From Streptomyces sp. DI166 (GTDB lineage Bacteria; Actinomycetota; Actinomycetes; Streptomycetales; Streptomycetaceae), in assembly GCF_900091315.1 (NCBI RefSeq), contig NZ_FLSP01000016.1, positions 1 to 64,000 on the forward strand: DNA of 64,000 nt, given 5' to 3'. This document shows positions 35,553 to 47,453 of the stretch, piece by piece; positions within the stretch are counted from its first letter, which is position 1; each line of letters opens with the position of its first letter. The notes under the pieces were generated by a model. That model saw only the letters and a list, made by a program, of their open reading frames with translations, had not been told where the DNA came from and searched no databases. The translations under genes and the position numbers were made by a program.

Positions 35553-35573
35553 TGTTAGGAAAGTTTCCTTACA
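35553..35573. promoter_or_regulatory. Inverted repeat upstream of the cellulase gene
   Basis: The core AGGAAA-G-TTTCCT (35557-35569) is extended by flanking matches to 9 of 10 paired positions over 35553-35573. It lies 93-113 bp upstream of the cellulase ATG. Symmetry and position suit a repressor site of a sugar-responsive regulator, encoded elsewhere (inference). Confidence 0.5.
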
Positions 35574-35661
35574 CTGCTCGGGAGAGTAGGGTCCTGACCG
35601 ACCACGGTCAAGACTTGGTACGGACCGGATCCCGTGGCGCGGGATGCGGCATGATGATCAC

Positions 35662-36042
35662 GTGAATCCCGGAACACCGACGGACGTCTGGAAGCAGGTC
35701 CTCTCCGACTCCCCCACGTCATGGGTGCTGTTCGAGCACGGCACCTGCGTCCTGCTGCCCGCACCCGAGGGCGACCTCGCCGAACAGGCCACCGAACTCC
35801 TCAGGCACTACGGCCCGGTGCACGCCGGGTCACCCGCCGCGGATTTCGGGGTGATGACCCTCAAGGACGAGCTGGGCTGGGTCGTCACCGGACATCATGA
35901 CGATGTCCTCACCTACGTCGGCCCCGCCGAGCCGCAGGACGGTTCGAACCTCGGCGTCGGTCTGTGCGGGCGCGCCAAGCGGCACCGGGACGGCACGGAA
36001 CCGCGCGTCGTGCACGTCGAGGACAAGCGGGAGCGGGCGTAG
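35662..36042 (+). CDS. Conserved hypothetical protein (126 aa)
   Basis: 126 residues; no family with known function recognised. It is soluble, with a central segment VLFEHGTCVLLPAPEGDLAEQATELLRHYGPVHAG followed by a beta-rich part (VMTLKDELGWVVTGHHDDVLTYVG). No good Shine-Dalgarno precedes GTG 35662, but CATGAT lies 6 nt upstream, compatible with a leaderless start; ATG 35644 is an alternative. Convergent with the large phosphatase gene, 22 bp between ends. Confidence 0.65.
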   Translation: MNPGTPTDVWKQVLSDSPTSWVLFEHGTCVLLPAPEGDLAEQATELLRHYGPVHAGSPAADFGVMTLKDELGWVVTGHHDDVLTYVGPAEPQDGSNLGVGLCGRAKRHRDGTEPRVVHVEDKRERA

Positions 36043-36064
36043 TCCGGGGCGGGACGCCCGTGTC

Positions 36065-38200
36065 CTACGGCAGGTCCAGTTCCGCCCAGATCATCTTGCC
36101 GTCCGTCGTGTAGCGCGTGCCCCAGCGGCGGGACAGTTGGGCGACGAGGAACAGGCCGCGGCCGCCCTCGTCCAGGGTGCGGGCGTGCCGCAGGCGCGGG
36201 GAGACGTTGCTGGCGTCGAAGACCTCGCAGGTCAGTACGGACTCGCGGATCAGCCGGAGCCGGATGGGTCCCGAGGCGTGCCGGATGGCGTTGGTGACCA
36301 GTTCGCTGACCAGGAGTTCCGCGGTGAACCCGAGGTCACCGAGCCCCCAGCCGTCGAGGCACAGCTGCGCGAAGGCGCGGGCGCTGGAGACGGCCGCCGG
36401 ATCGGAGGGCACGTCCAGCACGGCGACCTGGTCCGCGCCGAGGCCGTGGATACGGGCGATGAGCAACGCCACGTCGTCGTCCCGCCGTTCGGGTTCCAGC
36501 GTGTCCAGCGCCTCCCCGCACATGTCGTCCAGCGGCCGGTGCACGGCGGCGAGCGCCGCGCGGAGCCGGTTCAGGGCGATGTCCGGGTCCTGGCCGCGGA
36601 TCTCGAACAGCCCGTCGGTGTAGAGCGCGAGCAGGCTTCCCTCGGCCAGTTCGACCTCCGCGGACTCGAACGGCAGACCGCCGAGCCCGAGCGGCGGCCC
36701 CGCGGGCAGCTCGGGGAACTCCACCGACCCGTCGGGGTCGACGACGGCCGGCGGCGGATGCCCGGCCCGCGCCATGACCACGGTGCGGGCCACCGGGTCG
36801 TAGACCGCGTACAGACAGGTGGCGCCCAGCTCCGACGGCACCCGCCCGGCGTCGTCGGGACACTCCTCGGCGATGAGCCCGAGCATCAGGTCGTCGAGGT
36901 GGGCCAGGATCTCCTCGGGCGGCAGGTCCAGGTCGGCCAGGGTGCGGACGGCGGTGCGCAGCCGCCCCATCGAGGCCGCCGCGTTGATGCCGTGGCCGAC
37001 CACGTCGCCGATCACCAGGGCGACCCGCGCCCCGGACAGCGGGATCACGTCGAACCAGTCGCCGCCCACGCCGCCGCCCGAGGGGAGATAGCGGGTGGCC
37101 ACCTCGACCGTCGGCTGCGCCGCGATCCGCCGCGGCAGCAGGAAACGCTGCAACGCCAGCGCGGTGTTGCGCTCCTTGGTGTACTGGCGGGCGTTCTCCA
37201 CGCCGAGCGCGGCCCGTCCGACGATCTCGTCGGCCACGAGCAGGTCGTCCTCGTCGAACGCCCCGCGCGGGGGCCAGCGCAGAAAAGTCGTCATCCCCAC
37301 CACGCTGCCGTGCGTCCTGATCGGGACCAGCATCACCGCGCACGGCCCGAGGCTCGGCGCGGGCGGGCCCTGCAGCGCGTCGGCGGCGATCCAGCCCTCG
37401 CTCTCGCGCGCGGTCACGATCTGCCGGTGCGGGATGCCACCGGCCAGGCAGCGCGCGCCGGGCGAGTCCGCGGCGAACCGCACCAGGTGTCCCACCGCGG
37501 CGAGTCCGTCCGACGCGGCGCCCTCGGCGCCCAGCAGGGCGACCCGCCGCAGCCGCTGCTGGCCGGGCAGCGTCCCGTAGAAGGTCTCGCCTTGGAGGAC
37601 GGCGTCGAGGAGGTCGACGCTGATCAGGTCGGCGAGGTCGGGGACGCAGACCTCGGCGAGCCCCTCCGAGAGCCGGAAGACATCCAGCGTCCGGGCGGTC
37701 CACGCGCCGGCCCTGCTCAGCAGGCTGAGGCGTTCGCGCGCCCGCCAGCGGTCGGTGACGTCGAGGACCATGTAGCAGACGCCGCGCACGGTCCCGGAGT
37801 CGTCCTCCAGCCGGAAGAACGAGGTCGAGTAGGCGTGTTCGCGGTCCGGGTCGGCGCTGGTGCGCCCGTGGTACTCGACGTCCACGGCGGGCCGCCCGCT
37901 CTCCAGCACCTCCCGCATGACGGACTCGATGGACGCCGCGTCGAGCTTGGGCAGCACATCGCTCAGCCGCTTGCCCAGGCGCTCCTCACGGTCCACACCG
38001 CCGAGCTGCTCCAGGGCCTCGTTGATCCAGACGTAGCGCAGATCGGTGTCCATGACGGCCATGCCGATGGGGGACCGCGCCAGGAACTGTCCGACCAGGG
38101 AGTGGCCGATCTCCCACTCGCCACTCCCGTCGGCGCGATCCGCCCAGGAGGCCGGGTAGGCGGACGGGTCGGGGGCCCGGCCGCGGTCGCTGGAGTTCAT
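36065..38200 (-). CDS. PAS-GAF-SpoIIE phosphatase with C-terminal HATPase (anti-sigma kinase-like) domain
   Basis: 711 residues. A PAS domain (about 40-160, PIGMAVMDTDLRYVWINEAL), a GAF domain (about 180-340), a PP2C/SpoIIE phosphatase domain (about 370-570: GGDWFDVIPL, VIGDVVGHG, ARAGHPPPAV, LLALYTDGLFE, RRDDDVALLIAR) and an RsbW-like HATPase (about 590-711: SELVTNAIRHASG, EGGRGLFLV) follow in that order. It could both phosphorylate and dephosphorylate STAS antagonists in response to a ligand bound by PAS or GAF. No membrane helix. ATG 38200 is preceded by GGTGAGG. It is divergent from the NAD(P)-binding gene. Confidence 0.92.
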   Translation of the reverse strand: MNSSDRGRAPDPSAYPASWADRADGSGEWEIGHSLVGQFLARSPIGMAVMDTDLRYVWINEALEQLGGVDREERLGKRLSDVLPKLDAASIESVMREVLESGRPAVDVEYHGRTSADPDREHAYSTSFFRLEDDSGTVRGVCYMVLDVTDRWRARERLSLLSRAGAWTARTLDVFRLSEGLAEVCVPDLADLISVDLLDAVLQGETFYGTLPGQQRLRRVALLGAEGAASDGLAAVGHLVRFAADSPGARCLAGGIPHRQIVTARESEGWIAADALQGPPAPSLGPCAVMLVPIRTHGSVVGMTTFLRWPPRGAFDEDDLLVADEIVGRAALGVENARQYTKERNTALALQRFLLPRRIAAQPTVEVATRYLPSGGGVGGDWFDVIPLSGARVALVIGDVVGHGINAAASMGRLRTAVRTLADLDLPPEEILAHLDDLMLGLIAEECPDDAGRVPSELGATCLYAVYDPVARTVVMARAGHPPPAVVDPDGSVEFPELPAGPPLGLGGLPFESAEVELAEGSLLALYTDGLFEIRGQDPDIALNRLRAALAAVHRPLDDMCGEALDTLEPERRDDDVALLIARIHGLGADQVAVLDVPSDPAAVSSARAFAQLCLDGWGLGDLGFTAELLVSELVTNAIRHASGPIRLRLIRESVLTCEVFDASNVSPRLRHARTLDEGGRGLFLVAQLSRRWGTRYTTDGKMIWAELDLP

Positions 38201-38290
38201 CGCTGCCTCACCAAAGGGCGCCGACGGCCCCTGGGGCCGTCCCCTCCAGCATGACACCGCCGCCGGAGCCCGGCACGGGTGAGTCCGGCC

Positions 38291-38343
38291 TTGCTAACCG
38301 GATAACTGTCCGGTACGTTCCACACAGGCGGACAGTTGTCCGC
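38291..38343 (+). promoter_or_regulatory. Promoter with two TetR-type operators
   Basis: TTGCTA (38291-38296) and TACGTT (38314-38319) are 17 bp apart and read as -35 and -10. The first inverted repeat, CCGGATA-AC-TGTCCGG (38298-38313), fills the spacer. The second, GCGGACA-GT-TGTCCGC (38328-38343), is a perfect palindrome downstream. A third copy lies before the TetR gene. Confidence 0.65.
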
Positions 38344-38394
38344 TTTCCTCTTGGCGCCGCCCCTCGGGGACGGCAGCGGCGAAAGGTTCCGGGC

Positions 38395-39021
38395 ATGAAT
38401 CTGCTCATCCTGGGCGCGACCGGACCCACCGGTCGGCACGTCGTCGACCTGGCCCTCGCGGCCGGCGACACGGTCACCGTCCTGGCGCGCAGGCCGGAGG
38501 CGATGGCCGGCCACGCGGACCGGGTCACCGTCATCCGCGGGGACGCCACCTCGCGCGCGGACCTGGCGAAGGCGATGACCGGGCAGGACGCCGTCATTTC
38601 GGCGCTCGGCCGGGGCAAGTCCATACGCGCCACCGACCTGTTCTCCCGGGCCGCGACGGCGCTCGTGGACGCGGCGGCGGAGGTGGGCGTGTCCCGGGTG
38701 GTGTGGATGTCGTCGTTCGGGGTCGGCGACACCTACCGGTCGGCCAACGCCTTCCAGAAGGCGACGTACCGCACCTTCCTGAAGAAGATCTACGCCGACA
38801 AGGAAGCGTCCGAGCGCATCCTCCGCGCCGGCGACCTGGACTGGACGCTGGTCTACCCGACGATGCTGACGAACGGCCCGGCCAAGGGCAGGTACCGCGT
38901 CGGGGAGCGGCTGCCGATGAAGGGGGCACCCGCGGTCAGCCGCGCGGATGTCGCCGACTTCATGGTGAAGGCGGCGCACGGCTCCGAGTGGAGCCGCCGG
39001 GACGCCGTCATCACGGACTGA
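38395..39021 (+). CDS. NAD(P)H-binding (NmrA/atypical SDR) protein
   Basis: 208 residues with a Rossmann fold: MNLLILGATGPTGRHVVDLALAAG, DAVISALGRG, VVWMSSFGVGDTYRS, DWTLVYPTMLTNGP and VSRADVADFMVKAA. These are typical of atypical short-chain dehydrogenases of the NAD(P)H-binding family (biliverdin-reductase/NmrA-like), often lacking the catalytic YxxxK. The substrate is unknown. It lies directly downstream of two TetR-type operators. It overlaps the convergent TetR gene by 11 bp. Confidence 0.87.
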   Translation: MNLLILGATGPTGRHVVDLALAAGDTVTVLARRPEAMAGHADRVTVIRGDATSRADLAKAMTGQDAVISALGRGKSIRATDLFSRAATALVDAAAEVGVSRVVWMSSFGVGDTYRSANAFQKATYRTFLKKIYADKEASERILRAGDLDWTLVYPTMLTNGPAKGRYRVGERLPMKGAPAVSRADVADFMVKAAHGSEWSRRDAVITD

Positions 39022-39601
39022 CGCGACGTGCGGGCGCCCCGGCGCGCAGCCCGTCCATGACGAGGTCCAGCAGTCTGGTGCTCCGCGCCTGCCAGTCGGC
39101 CCGGGCGTCGAGCTGCCAGATGCCGGCGATCGCCAGCAGGAAGTCGTCGGTGGTCAGCCCCGGCCGGATGGTCCCGGCCCGGTGGTTGGCCGCCAGCAGG
39201 GTCTCGATCGCCTCGATCACCCGCGCGTATCCCGGCTGGGCCGGGCCGTCCGAGGTACCGATGATCCGGCGCATGGCGTCCGACAGGCCCGCCTTGGCGA
39301 CGGCGAAGCGGGCGAGCCGGTCCATCCATTCCCTCAGGGCCCGGTCGGGCTCCCGGGTTCTGAGCAGGTCCGCCGCGGCGTCGGTCAGTACGCGCACCTC
39401 GTGGCTGTGGACCTCCAGGACGAGGGACTCGCGGTTGGGGAAGTTGCGGTAGAAGGTGCCCTGTCCCACGCCCGCCTTCTTGGCGATCCGGCTGAGCGGG
39501 ACGTCGACGTCGTGGGACAGCTCGGCCAGCGCCACTTCCAGGATGCGCTCCCGGTTGCGCTGTGCGTCCGAGCGCTGGGGCCCGTCGTTGCTCGACCGCA
39601 C
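39011..39601 (-). CDS. TetR family transcriptional regulator
   Basis: 196 residues. The N-terminal HTH is at about 12-58: RNRERILEVALAELSHDVDVPLSRIAKKAGVGQGTFYRNFPNRESLVLEV split by the usual turn. The C-terminal part is an all-helical ligand domain. GTG 39601 is chosen because GGAGGAG lies 5-9 nt upstream; the annotated-looking GTG 39616 would place this sequence inside the gene. A CCGGACA-GC-AGTCCGC repeat (39620-39635) sits just upstream, matching the two operators before the NAD(P)-binding gene, so self-control and control of that gene are likely. Confidence 0.88.
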   Translation of the reverse strand: MRSSNDGPQRSDAQRNRERILEVALAELSHDVDVPLSRIAKKAGVGQGTFYRNFPNRESLVLEVHSHEVRVLTDAAADLLRTREPDRALREWMDRLARFAVAKAGLSDAMRRIIGTSDGPAQPGYARVIEAIETLLAANHRAGTIRPGLTTDDFLLAIAGIWQLDARADWQARSTRLLDLVMDGLRAGAPARRVSP

Positions 39602-39619
39602 TCCCGCTCCTCCCACTTA

Positions 39620-39635
39620 CCGGACAGCAGTCCGC
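39620..39635 (-). promoter_or_regulatory. TetR autoregulatory operator
   Basis: CCGGACA-GC-AGTCCGC matches the repeat pair at 38298-38313 and 38328-38343 (shared CGGACA...GTCCG), and lies 19-34 bp upstream of the TetR GTG. Confidence 0.55.
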
Positions 39636-39742
39636 ATTGGTTCACCATAGCGCCGCCGACCGTGGCCGATTCGCAGCGGCCCGTCGCGTCCCGGGACCGG
39701 AACCCCTTGCCTCGCCCGCCCCGGCACCGTACGCTCACCCCC

Positions 39743-39762
39743 CATACCGACCGGCTGGTATG
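39743..39762. promoter_or_regulatory. Second, distinct TetR-like inverted repeat
   Basis: Arms CATACC and GGTATG are separated by 8 bp, with 8 of 10 positions paired overall. It lies 43-62 bp upstream of the MDR oxidoreductase ATG. The sequence differs from the CGGACA repeats, so a different regulator is expected. Confidence 0.45.
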
Positions 39763-39804
39763 CCGTGCCGCCAGCCCCCGCGACCGTCCGAGGAGCCGCC
39801 GACG

Positions 39805-40812
39805 ATGAGCACGACCAACCGCCAGGTCCGCCTGGCCGCACGCCCCGTGGGAGAGCCGCGGCCCACCGACTGGCAGCACGTCGAGGAACCGGTCGGCGAG
39901 CCCGGCGACGGGGAGTTCCTGGTGCGGGTGCTCTGTCTGTCCATCGACCCGGCGATGCGCGGCTGGATGAACGCGGGCCGCTCCTACATCCGCCCGGTGG
40001 AGATCGGCGAGGTCATGCGCGCCGGCGCGGTCGGACGCGTCGTCGCCTCCCACCACCCCGGATTCGCCGTCGGCGACCATGTGTCGGGGTCGTTCGGCGT
40101 GCAGGAGTACTGCGTGTCCAACGGGCTCGGGGTGACCAAGGTCGACCCCGGGGCGGCGCCCCTGCCGACGTATCTCGGCACGCTCGGCATGTCCGGACTG
40201 ACGGCCTATTTCGGCCTGATCGACATCGGCCGCCCCGAGCCGGGGCAGACGGTCGTGGTGTCGGGTGCGGCCGGGGCGGTCGGCAGCGTGGTCGGCCAGA
40301 TCGCCAAGATCCTCGGCTGCCGGGTCGTCGGCATCGCGGGCGGCGCGGACAAGTGCCGCATGATCGTGGAGGAGTTCGGGTTCGACGCCGCCATCGACTA
40401 CCAGAGCGAGGACGTCCGCAAGGCGCTGCGCGAGCACGCCCCGAACGGCGTGGACGTGTACTTCGACAACGTCGGCGGCGAGATCCTGGACGCGGTGCTG
40501 CTGTGCCTGGCGCGCGGAGCCCGGATCGTGGTCTGCGGGGCGATATCCCAGTACAACAGCACCAAGCCGCAGGGACCGGCCAACTACCTCTCCCTGCTGG
40601 TCAACCGGGCCACCATGACCGGCATGGTCGTCTTCGACTACGCCGACCGGTACGGCGAGGGCATCGCGAAGATGGCCGCGTGGCGGGCGGAGGGCAGGCT
40701 CAAGTCCCTTGAGGACGTGGTCTCCGGCTCGGTCGACGACTTCCCGGACACCCTGATGCGTCTGTTCCGCGGCGAGAACCGCGGCAAGCTCGTACTGAAG
40801 ATCGCGGACTGA
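39805..40812 (+). CDS. NADP-dependent oxidoreductase, MDR (leukotriene B4/curcumin reductase-like) family
   Basis: 335 residues of the zinc-free medium-chain reductase group: LSIDPAMRGWMN, MRAGAVGRVVASHHPGFAVGDHV, TAYFGLIDIGRPEPGQTVVVSGAAGAVGSVVGQIAK split by the nucleotide loop, FDNVGGEILD and ICGAISQYN-type (CGAISQYN). Family members reduce activated double bonds with NADPH. GAGGAG lies upstream of ATG 39805. A TetR-like inverted repeat sits in the promoter. A zinc alcohol dehydrogenase follows after 25 bp, probably in the same operon. Confidence 0.92.
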   Translation: MSTTNRQVRLAARPVGEPRPTDWQHVEEPVGEPGDGEFLVRVLCLSIDPAMRGWMNAGRSYIRPVEIGEVMRAGAVGRVVASHHPGFAVGDHVSGSFGVQEYCVSNGLGVTKVDPGAAPLPTYLGTLGMSGLTAYFGLIDIGRPEPGQTVVVSGAAGAVGSVVGQIAKILGCRVVGIAGGADKCRMIVEEFGFDAAIDYQSEDVRKALREHAPNGVDVYFDNVGGEILDAVLLCLARGARIVVCGAISQYNSTKPQGPANYLSLLVNRATMTGMVVFDYADRYGEGIAKMAAWRAEGRLKSLEDVVSGSVDDFPDTLMRLFRGENRGKLVLKIAD

Positions 40813-44205
<3,393 letters not shown>

Positions 44206-44222
44206 GCCCACCCCCGGGACAG

Positions 44223-44260
44223 TTCCGCCCCGGCCGGGTTCAGGTGCGGCCGGGGCGGAA
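44223..44260. terminator. Strong hairpin terminator after katG
   Basis: A perfect 14-bp stem (TTCCGCCCCGGCCG with its complement) and 10-nt loop lie between katG and the convergent hypothetical gene, 18 bp after the katG stop. Likely bidirectional. Confidence 0.8.
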
Positions 44261-44274
44261 GTCTCTTGCGGTTC

Positions 44275-44673
44275 TCAGGCGGTACGGGACGCCTCGCTGA
44301 GCAGCGCCGTGCGCAGGGCGGCGCGCAGACGGGACGGGTCGGTCCACTCGCGCTCCCGCGTCGGCGGGATCTGCCAGCACAGGCCAGGACCCATGACCCG
44401 GTGGACCGGCGGGACCACGACATGGCTGCCGCGGCCCAGTACGCGCACCAGTGGCATGTCCCAGCCGGCCGCCGAGCCAGGGGGGACCATCCAGTACAGG
44501 CGCCCCCCGAAACCGTCCCGGATCACTGCTCCGGAATCGTCACCGAGATGCCACAGCGCCTGCACTCCGAGGTCCAGGGGCGCGCGTACGGCGTCCCACC
44601 AACCGCCCGCGGCCACGGTCCGCACCTCGATGCTGCCCGGAGGCATCCACCACGAGGTCCTCTCGACTGCCAT
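44275..44673 (-). CDS. Hypothetical protein (132 aa)
   Basis: 132 residues, with no family of known function recognised. It is rich in Trp, Pro and Val (SWWMPPGSIEVRTVAAGGWWDAVRAP split in two strands; HVVVPPVHRVMGPGLCWQIPP), suggesting a compact beta fold, with a helical C-terminus. ATG 44673 is chosen because GGTGAGG precedes it; the longer frame to 44811 has basic, low-complexity content. It is divergent from the P450 gene. Similar small proteins accompany Streptomyces regulatory loci, but I cannot assign a role. Confidence 0.6.
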   Translation of the reverse strand: MAVERTSWWMPPGSIEVRTVAAGGWWDAVRAPLDLGVQALWHLGDDSGAVIRDGFGGRLYWMVPPGSAAGWDMPLVRVLGRGSHVVVPPVHRVMGPGLCWQIPPTREREWTDPSRLRAALRTALLSEASRTA

Positions 44674-44852
44674 CACCCTCACCGGCTCTCCGATCCGACA
44701 CCTCGAACCGTAGAACGCGGAACACACCCGCGACTTGCCGCCGGACGCAGAGAACTTGCTCCGGTGCGCAGCACCCGCCGCGCGCCCTCCCCCGGTGCGA
44801 TACGTCGGCATACCGTTGCCGGTCGTATGCCTGTAGCGCCGAGGAGGCTTGC

Positions 44853-46097
44853 GTGGGACAACCCCGCCCCTTAGTGATCGACCCGACCGGCCGTGACATC
44901 CACGGCGAGGCCGCCCGGATTCGCGAGCGCGGCCCGGTGACCCTGGTCGAACTCCCCGACGGAGTCCCGGCGTGGGCCGTGAGCAGCCCCGAACTGCTCA
45001 AGCGCCTGCTGACCGACCCCCGTGTCTCCAAGGACCCGCGCCGGCACTGGCCGCGCTGGATCAACGGCGAAATCGCCCCGGAGTGGCCACTGTTCACCTG
45101 GGTGGCGGTGCAGAACATGTTCACCGCCTACGGGGGCGAGCACAAACGGCTTCGCTCCCTGGTCTCCAAGGCCTTCACCGCCCGGCGCACCGCGGCGCTG
45201 CGGCCCCGGATCGAGGAGATCACCACCGGTCTGCTCGACCGGATCGCGGAGGCCGGGCAGGACGGCCGAGTCGTCGATCTGCGCGAGGAGTTCTGCTACC
45301 CGCTGCCGATCGGCGTGATCAGCGAACTCTTCGGCCTGCCCGAGGAGCAGGGCGCGGAGCTGCGGGCCGTCGTGGACGGCGTGTTCCGCACCTCCGCGAC
45401 CCCCGAGGAAGTCACCGACAACTACGCCCGGTTGTACGCGGCGCTCGGCGAACTCGTCGCTCTCAAGCGGCGGTCGCCGGGCGACGACCTGACCTCGGCG
45501 CTCATCGCGGCCCGCGACGACGACGGCGACCGGCGGCTGAGCGAGCAGGAGTTGCTGGACACCCTGGTGCTGATGGTGAGCGCCGGGCACGAGACCACCG
45601 TCAACCTGATCGACAACGCCATCCACCTCCTGCTGACCCATCCGGACCAGCTCGCCCGGGTCCGCGACGGCCGGACCGGCTGGGAGGACGTGGTCGAGGA
45701 GGCGCTGCGGGTGGAGGCGCCCGTGGCCAGCCTGCCGCTGCGGTACGCGGTCGAGGACCTGAAGATGAGCGAGTTCGGCGGCCCGGACGGCATGGTGATC
45801 GCCAAGGGCGAGGCGATCCTCGCCGCGTACGCCGCCGCCGGGCGCCACCCGGACAAGTACGGTGCGGACGCCGACCGCTTCGATGTCACCCGCGTCGACA
45901 AGGAGCACCTCGCCTTCGGTCACGGGGTGCACTTCTGTCTGGGCGCCCCGCTGGGCAGGCTGGAGGCGAACATCGCGCTCCGGGCGCTCTTCGGTCGCTT
46001 CCCGCACCTGCGACTGGCCGTGTCCGAGGGGGAGTTGGAGCCGGTGGAGTCCTTCATCTCCAACGGCCACCGCTCCCTCCCGGTCCACGTGTCCTGA
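44853..46097 (+). CDS. Cytochrome P450, CYP154-like
   Basis: 414 residues, a soluble bacterial P450. I-helix oxygen-binding motif AGHETTVN, ExxR as EEALR, and heme loop FGHGVHFCLGAPLGRLEA with the Cys ligand. It should be fully active with ferredoxin partners. GAGGAGG 6 nt before GTG 44853 sets the start. It ends exactly where the conservon P450 ends on the other strand (stops TGA and TCA abut at 46097/46098). In Streptomyces, a normal CYP154 next to a CYP157 is a known pairing. Confidence 0.9.
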   Translation: MGQPRPLVIDPTGRDIHGEAARIRERGPVTLVELPDGVPAWAVSSPELLKRLLTDPRVSKDPRRHWPRWINGEIAPEWPLFTWVAVQNMFTAYGGEHKRLRSLVSKAFTARRTAALRPRIEEITTGLLDRIAEAGQDGRVVDLREEFCYPLPIGVISELFGLPEEQGAELRAVVDGVFRTSATPEEVTDNYARLYAALGELVALKRRSPGDDLTSALIAARDDDGDRRLSEQELLDTLVLMVSAGHETTVNLIDNAIHLLLTHPDQLARVRDGRTGWEDVVEEALRVEAPVASLPLRYAVEDLKMSEFGGPDGMVIAKGEAILAAYAAAGRHPDKYGADADRFDVTRVDKEHLAFGHGVHFCLGAPLGRLEANIALRALFGRFPHLRLAVSEGELEPVESFISNGHRSLPVHVS

Positions 46098-47453
46098 TCA
46101 CTCCCCGCGCCACCAGGCCAGCAGCCGGCCGCCCCAGCCCCGCCGTACGCGGTCCGTCCCGGTCTCCCCGGACGGCGGGGGTGTCGGCGCGGTGTCCGTC
46201 ACGGGCGCCGCGCCCTCGCCGCGCGGGGTGACGGCGGCCGACGGGAAGGTCACCGGCAGCTCCGCCAGCGCACGGTGGAACGGACCGGGCCGCCAGGTCA
46301 ACTCCTCGACCGGTACCGAGAGTTCGACCTCCGGCAGCCGGTCGAGCAGCTTCTCCACGGCGACCGCCGCGATCAGCCGGGCCGGGCTCTGCGCCGGGCA
46401 GTTGTGCGGGCCCGCGCTCCACGCCAAGTGGGCCCGGTTACCAGCGCGTTGATCGGTCGTCAGGGCCGGGTCGGTGTTGGCGGCGGCGAGACTGACCACG
46501 AGCGGATGCCCGGCCCGCAGCAGGACTCCCTCGTACACGACGTCGTGCACCGGGTAGTGCACGGCGTAGTTGGCGATGGGCGGGTCCGTCCACAGCACCT
46601 CGTCGAGGGCGTCCTCCACGGGCAGGCTGCCGCCGGACAGGTCGCCCGCGAACCGGTCGTCGGAGAGCAGCAGGCGCAGGCTGTTGGCGATCAGGTTCTG
46701 CTGCGGTTCGGTGCCCGCGCCCATGAGCAGCACCAGGGTGTGCACCATCTCCTCGTCGGTCAGCTCTGCGGAGTGGGCCATCAGCCAGGAGGTCACGTCC
46801 GCTCCGGGCCTGCGGCGCTTGAGCGCGACGAGGTCGAGCAGGGTCGTGGCGAGCAGTTCATTGGCCTGTTCGGCGTCCACGCCGTCGAAGATCCCGGACA
46901 TGCCGCGCACCAGCCGCTCCCCGTAGTCGGCGGGGCAGCCGAACAGGCGGTTGAACACCAGCAGCGGCAGGACCTGGGCGTACTCGCCGAGCAGATCGGC
47001 CTGTCCGGCCGGGGCGATGCGGTCGATGAGGGTGTCCGCGCTCGCCTCGACATAGCCGCGCAGGGTGGCCGCGTCGACCCGCGCCAGGCTGTCGGTGATC
47101 GCGCCGCGCAGTCTGCGGTGCTCGGCGCCGTCGCTCCACAGCGCGTTCGGCCGGTACATCATCATCGGCACGACGGGGCTGTCCATGGGGACGGTGCCGT
47201 CGGCGAGGTCCTTCCAGCGGCGTGGGTCCTTGGAGAAGGTCTCGGTGCCGCGCAGCACGTGCAGGGCGGCGTCGTAGCCGACGACCAGCGAGGCGGGCAC
47301 GCCGGGCGCCAGTTCGACCGGCGCTATCGGGCCAACGGCGCGCAACCGCCGGTAGACGGCGGCCGGGTCGGCGGCGAACTCCGGTCCGTGCAGGGACTCG
47401 TGTGCCGGGCAGCCCGGCGGCGGGGCGGACGGTGCGGGGGTTGCGGAGGTCAC
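46098..47453 (-). CDS. cvnE: Conservon P450 CvnE, CYP157-like with altered ExxR and I-helix
   Basis: 451 residues. Heme loop WSAGPHNCPAQSPARL keeps the Cys ligand (Cys352). The K-helix has EVLW (285-288) instead of ExxR, and the I-helix has GAGTEPQQN (245-253) without the usual Thr. Loss of ExxR is the published mark of the CYP157 family, encoded in conservons. GTG 47453 overlaps the CvnD stop (GTGA), so it is the fifth gene of the conservon. Whether it still hydroxylates is uncertain. A long Pro/Arg-rich tail follows the catalytic domain. Confidence 0.9.
   Translation of the reverse strand: MTSATPAPSAPPPGCPAHESLHGPEFAADPAAVYRRLRAVGPIAPVELAPGVPASLVVGYDAALHVLRGTETFSKDPRRWKDLADGTVPMDSPVVPMMMYRPNALWSDGAEHRRLRGAITDSLARVDAATLRGYVEASADTLIDRIAPAGQADLLGEYAQVLPLLVFNRLFGCPADYGERLVRGMSGIFDGVDAEQANELLATTLLDLVALKRRRPGADVTSWLMAHSAELTDEEMVHTLVLLMGAGTEPQQNLIANSLRLLLSDDRFAGDLSGGSLPVEDALDEVLWTDPPIANYAVHYPVHDVVYEGVLLRAGHPLVVSLAAANTDPALTTDQRAGNRAHLAWSAGPHNCPAQSPARLIAAVAVEKLLDRLPEVELSVPVEELTWRPGPFHRALAELPVTFPSAAVTPRGEGAAPVTDTAPTPPPSGETGTDRVRRGWGGRLLAWWRGE

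Noticed and set aside
35897..38254. 785-residue plus-strand ORF
   Set aside because: Antisense to the PAS-GAF-SpoIIE phosphatase; biased composition and no domain.
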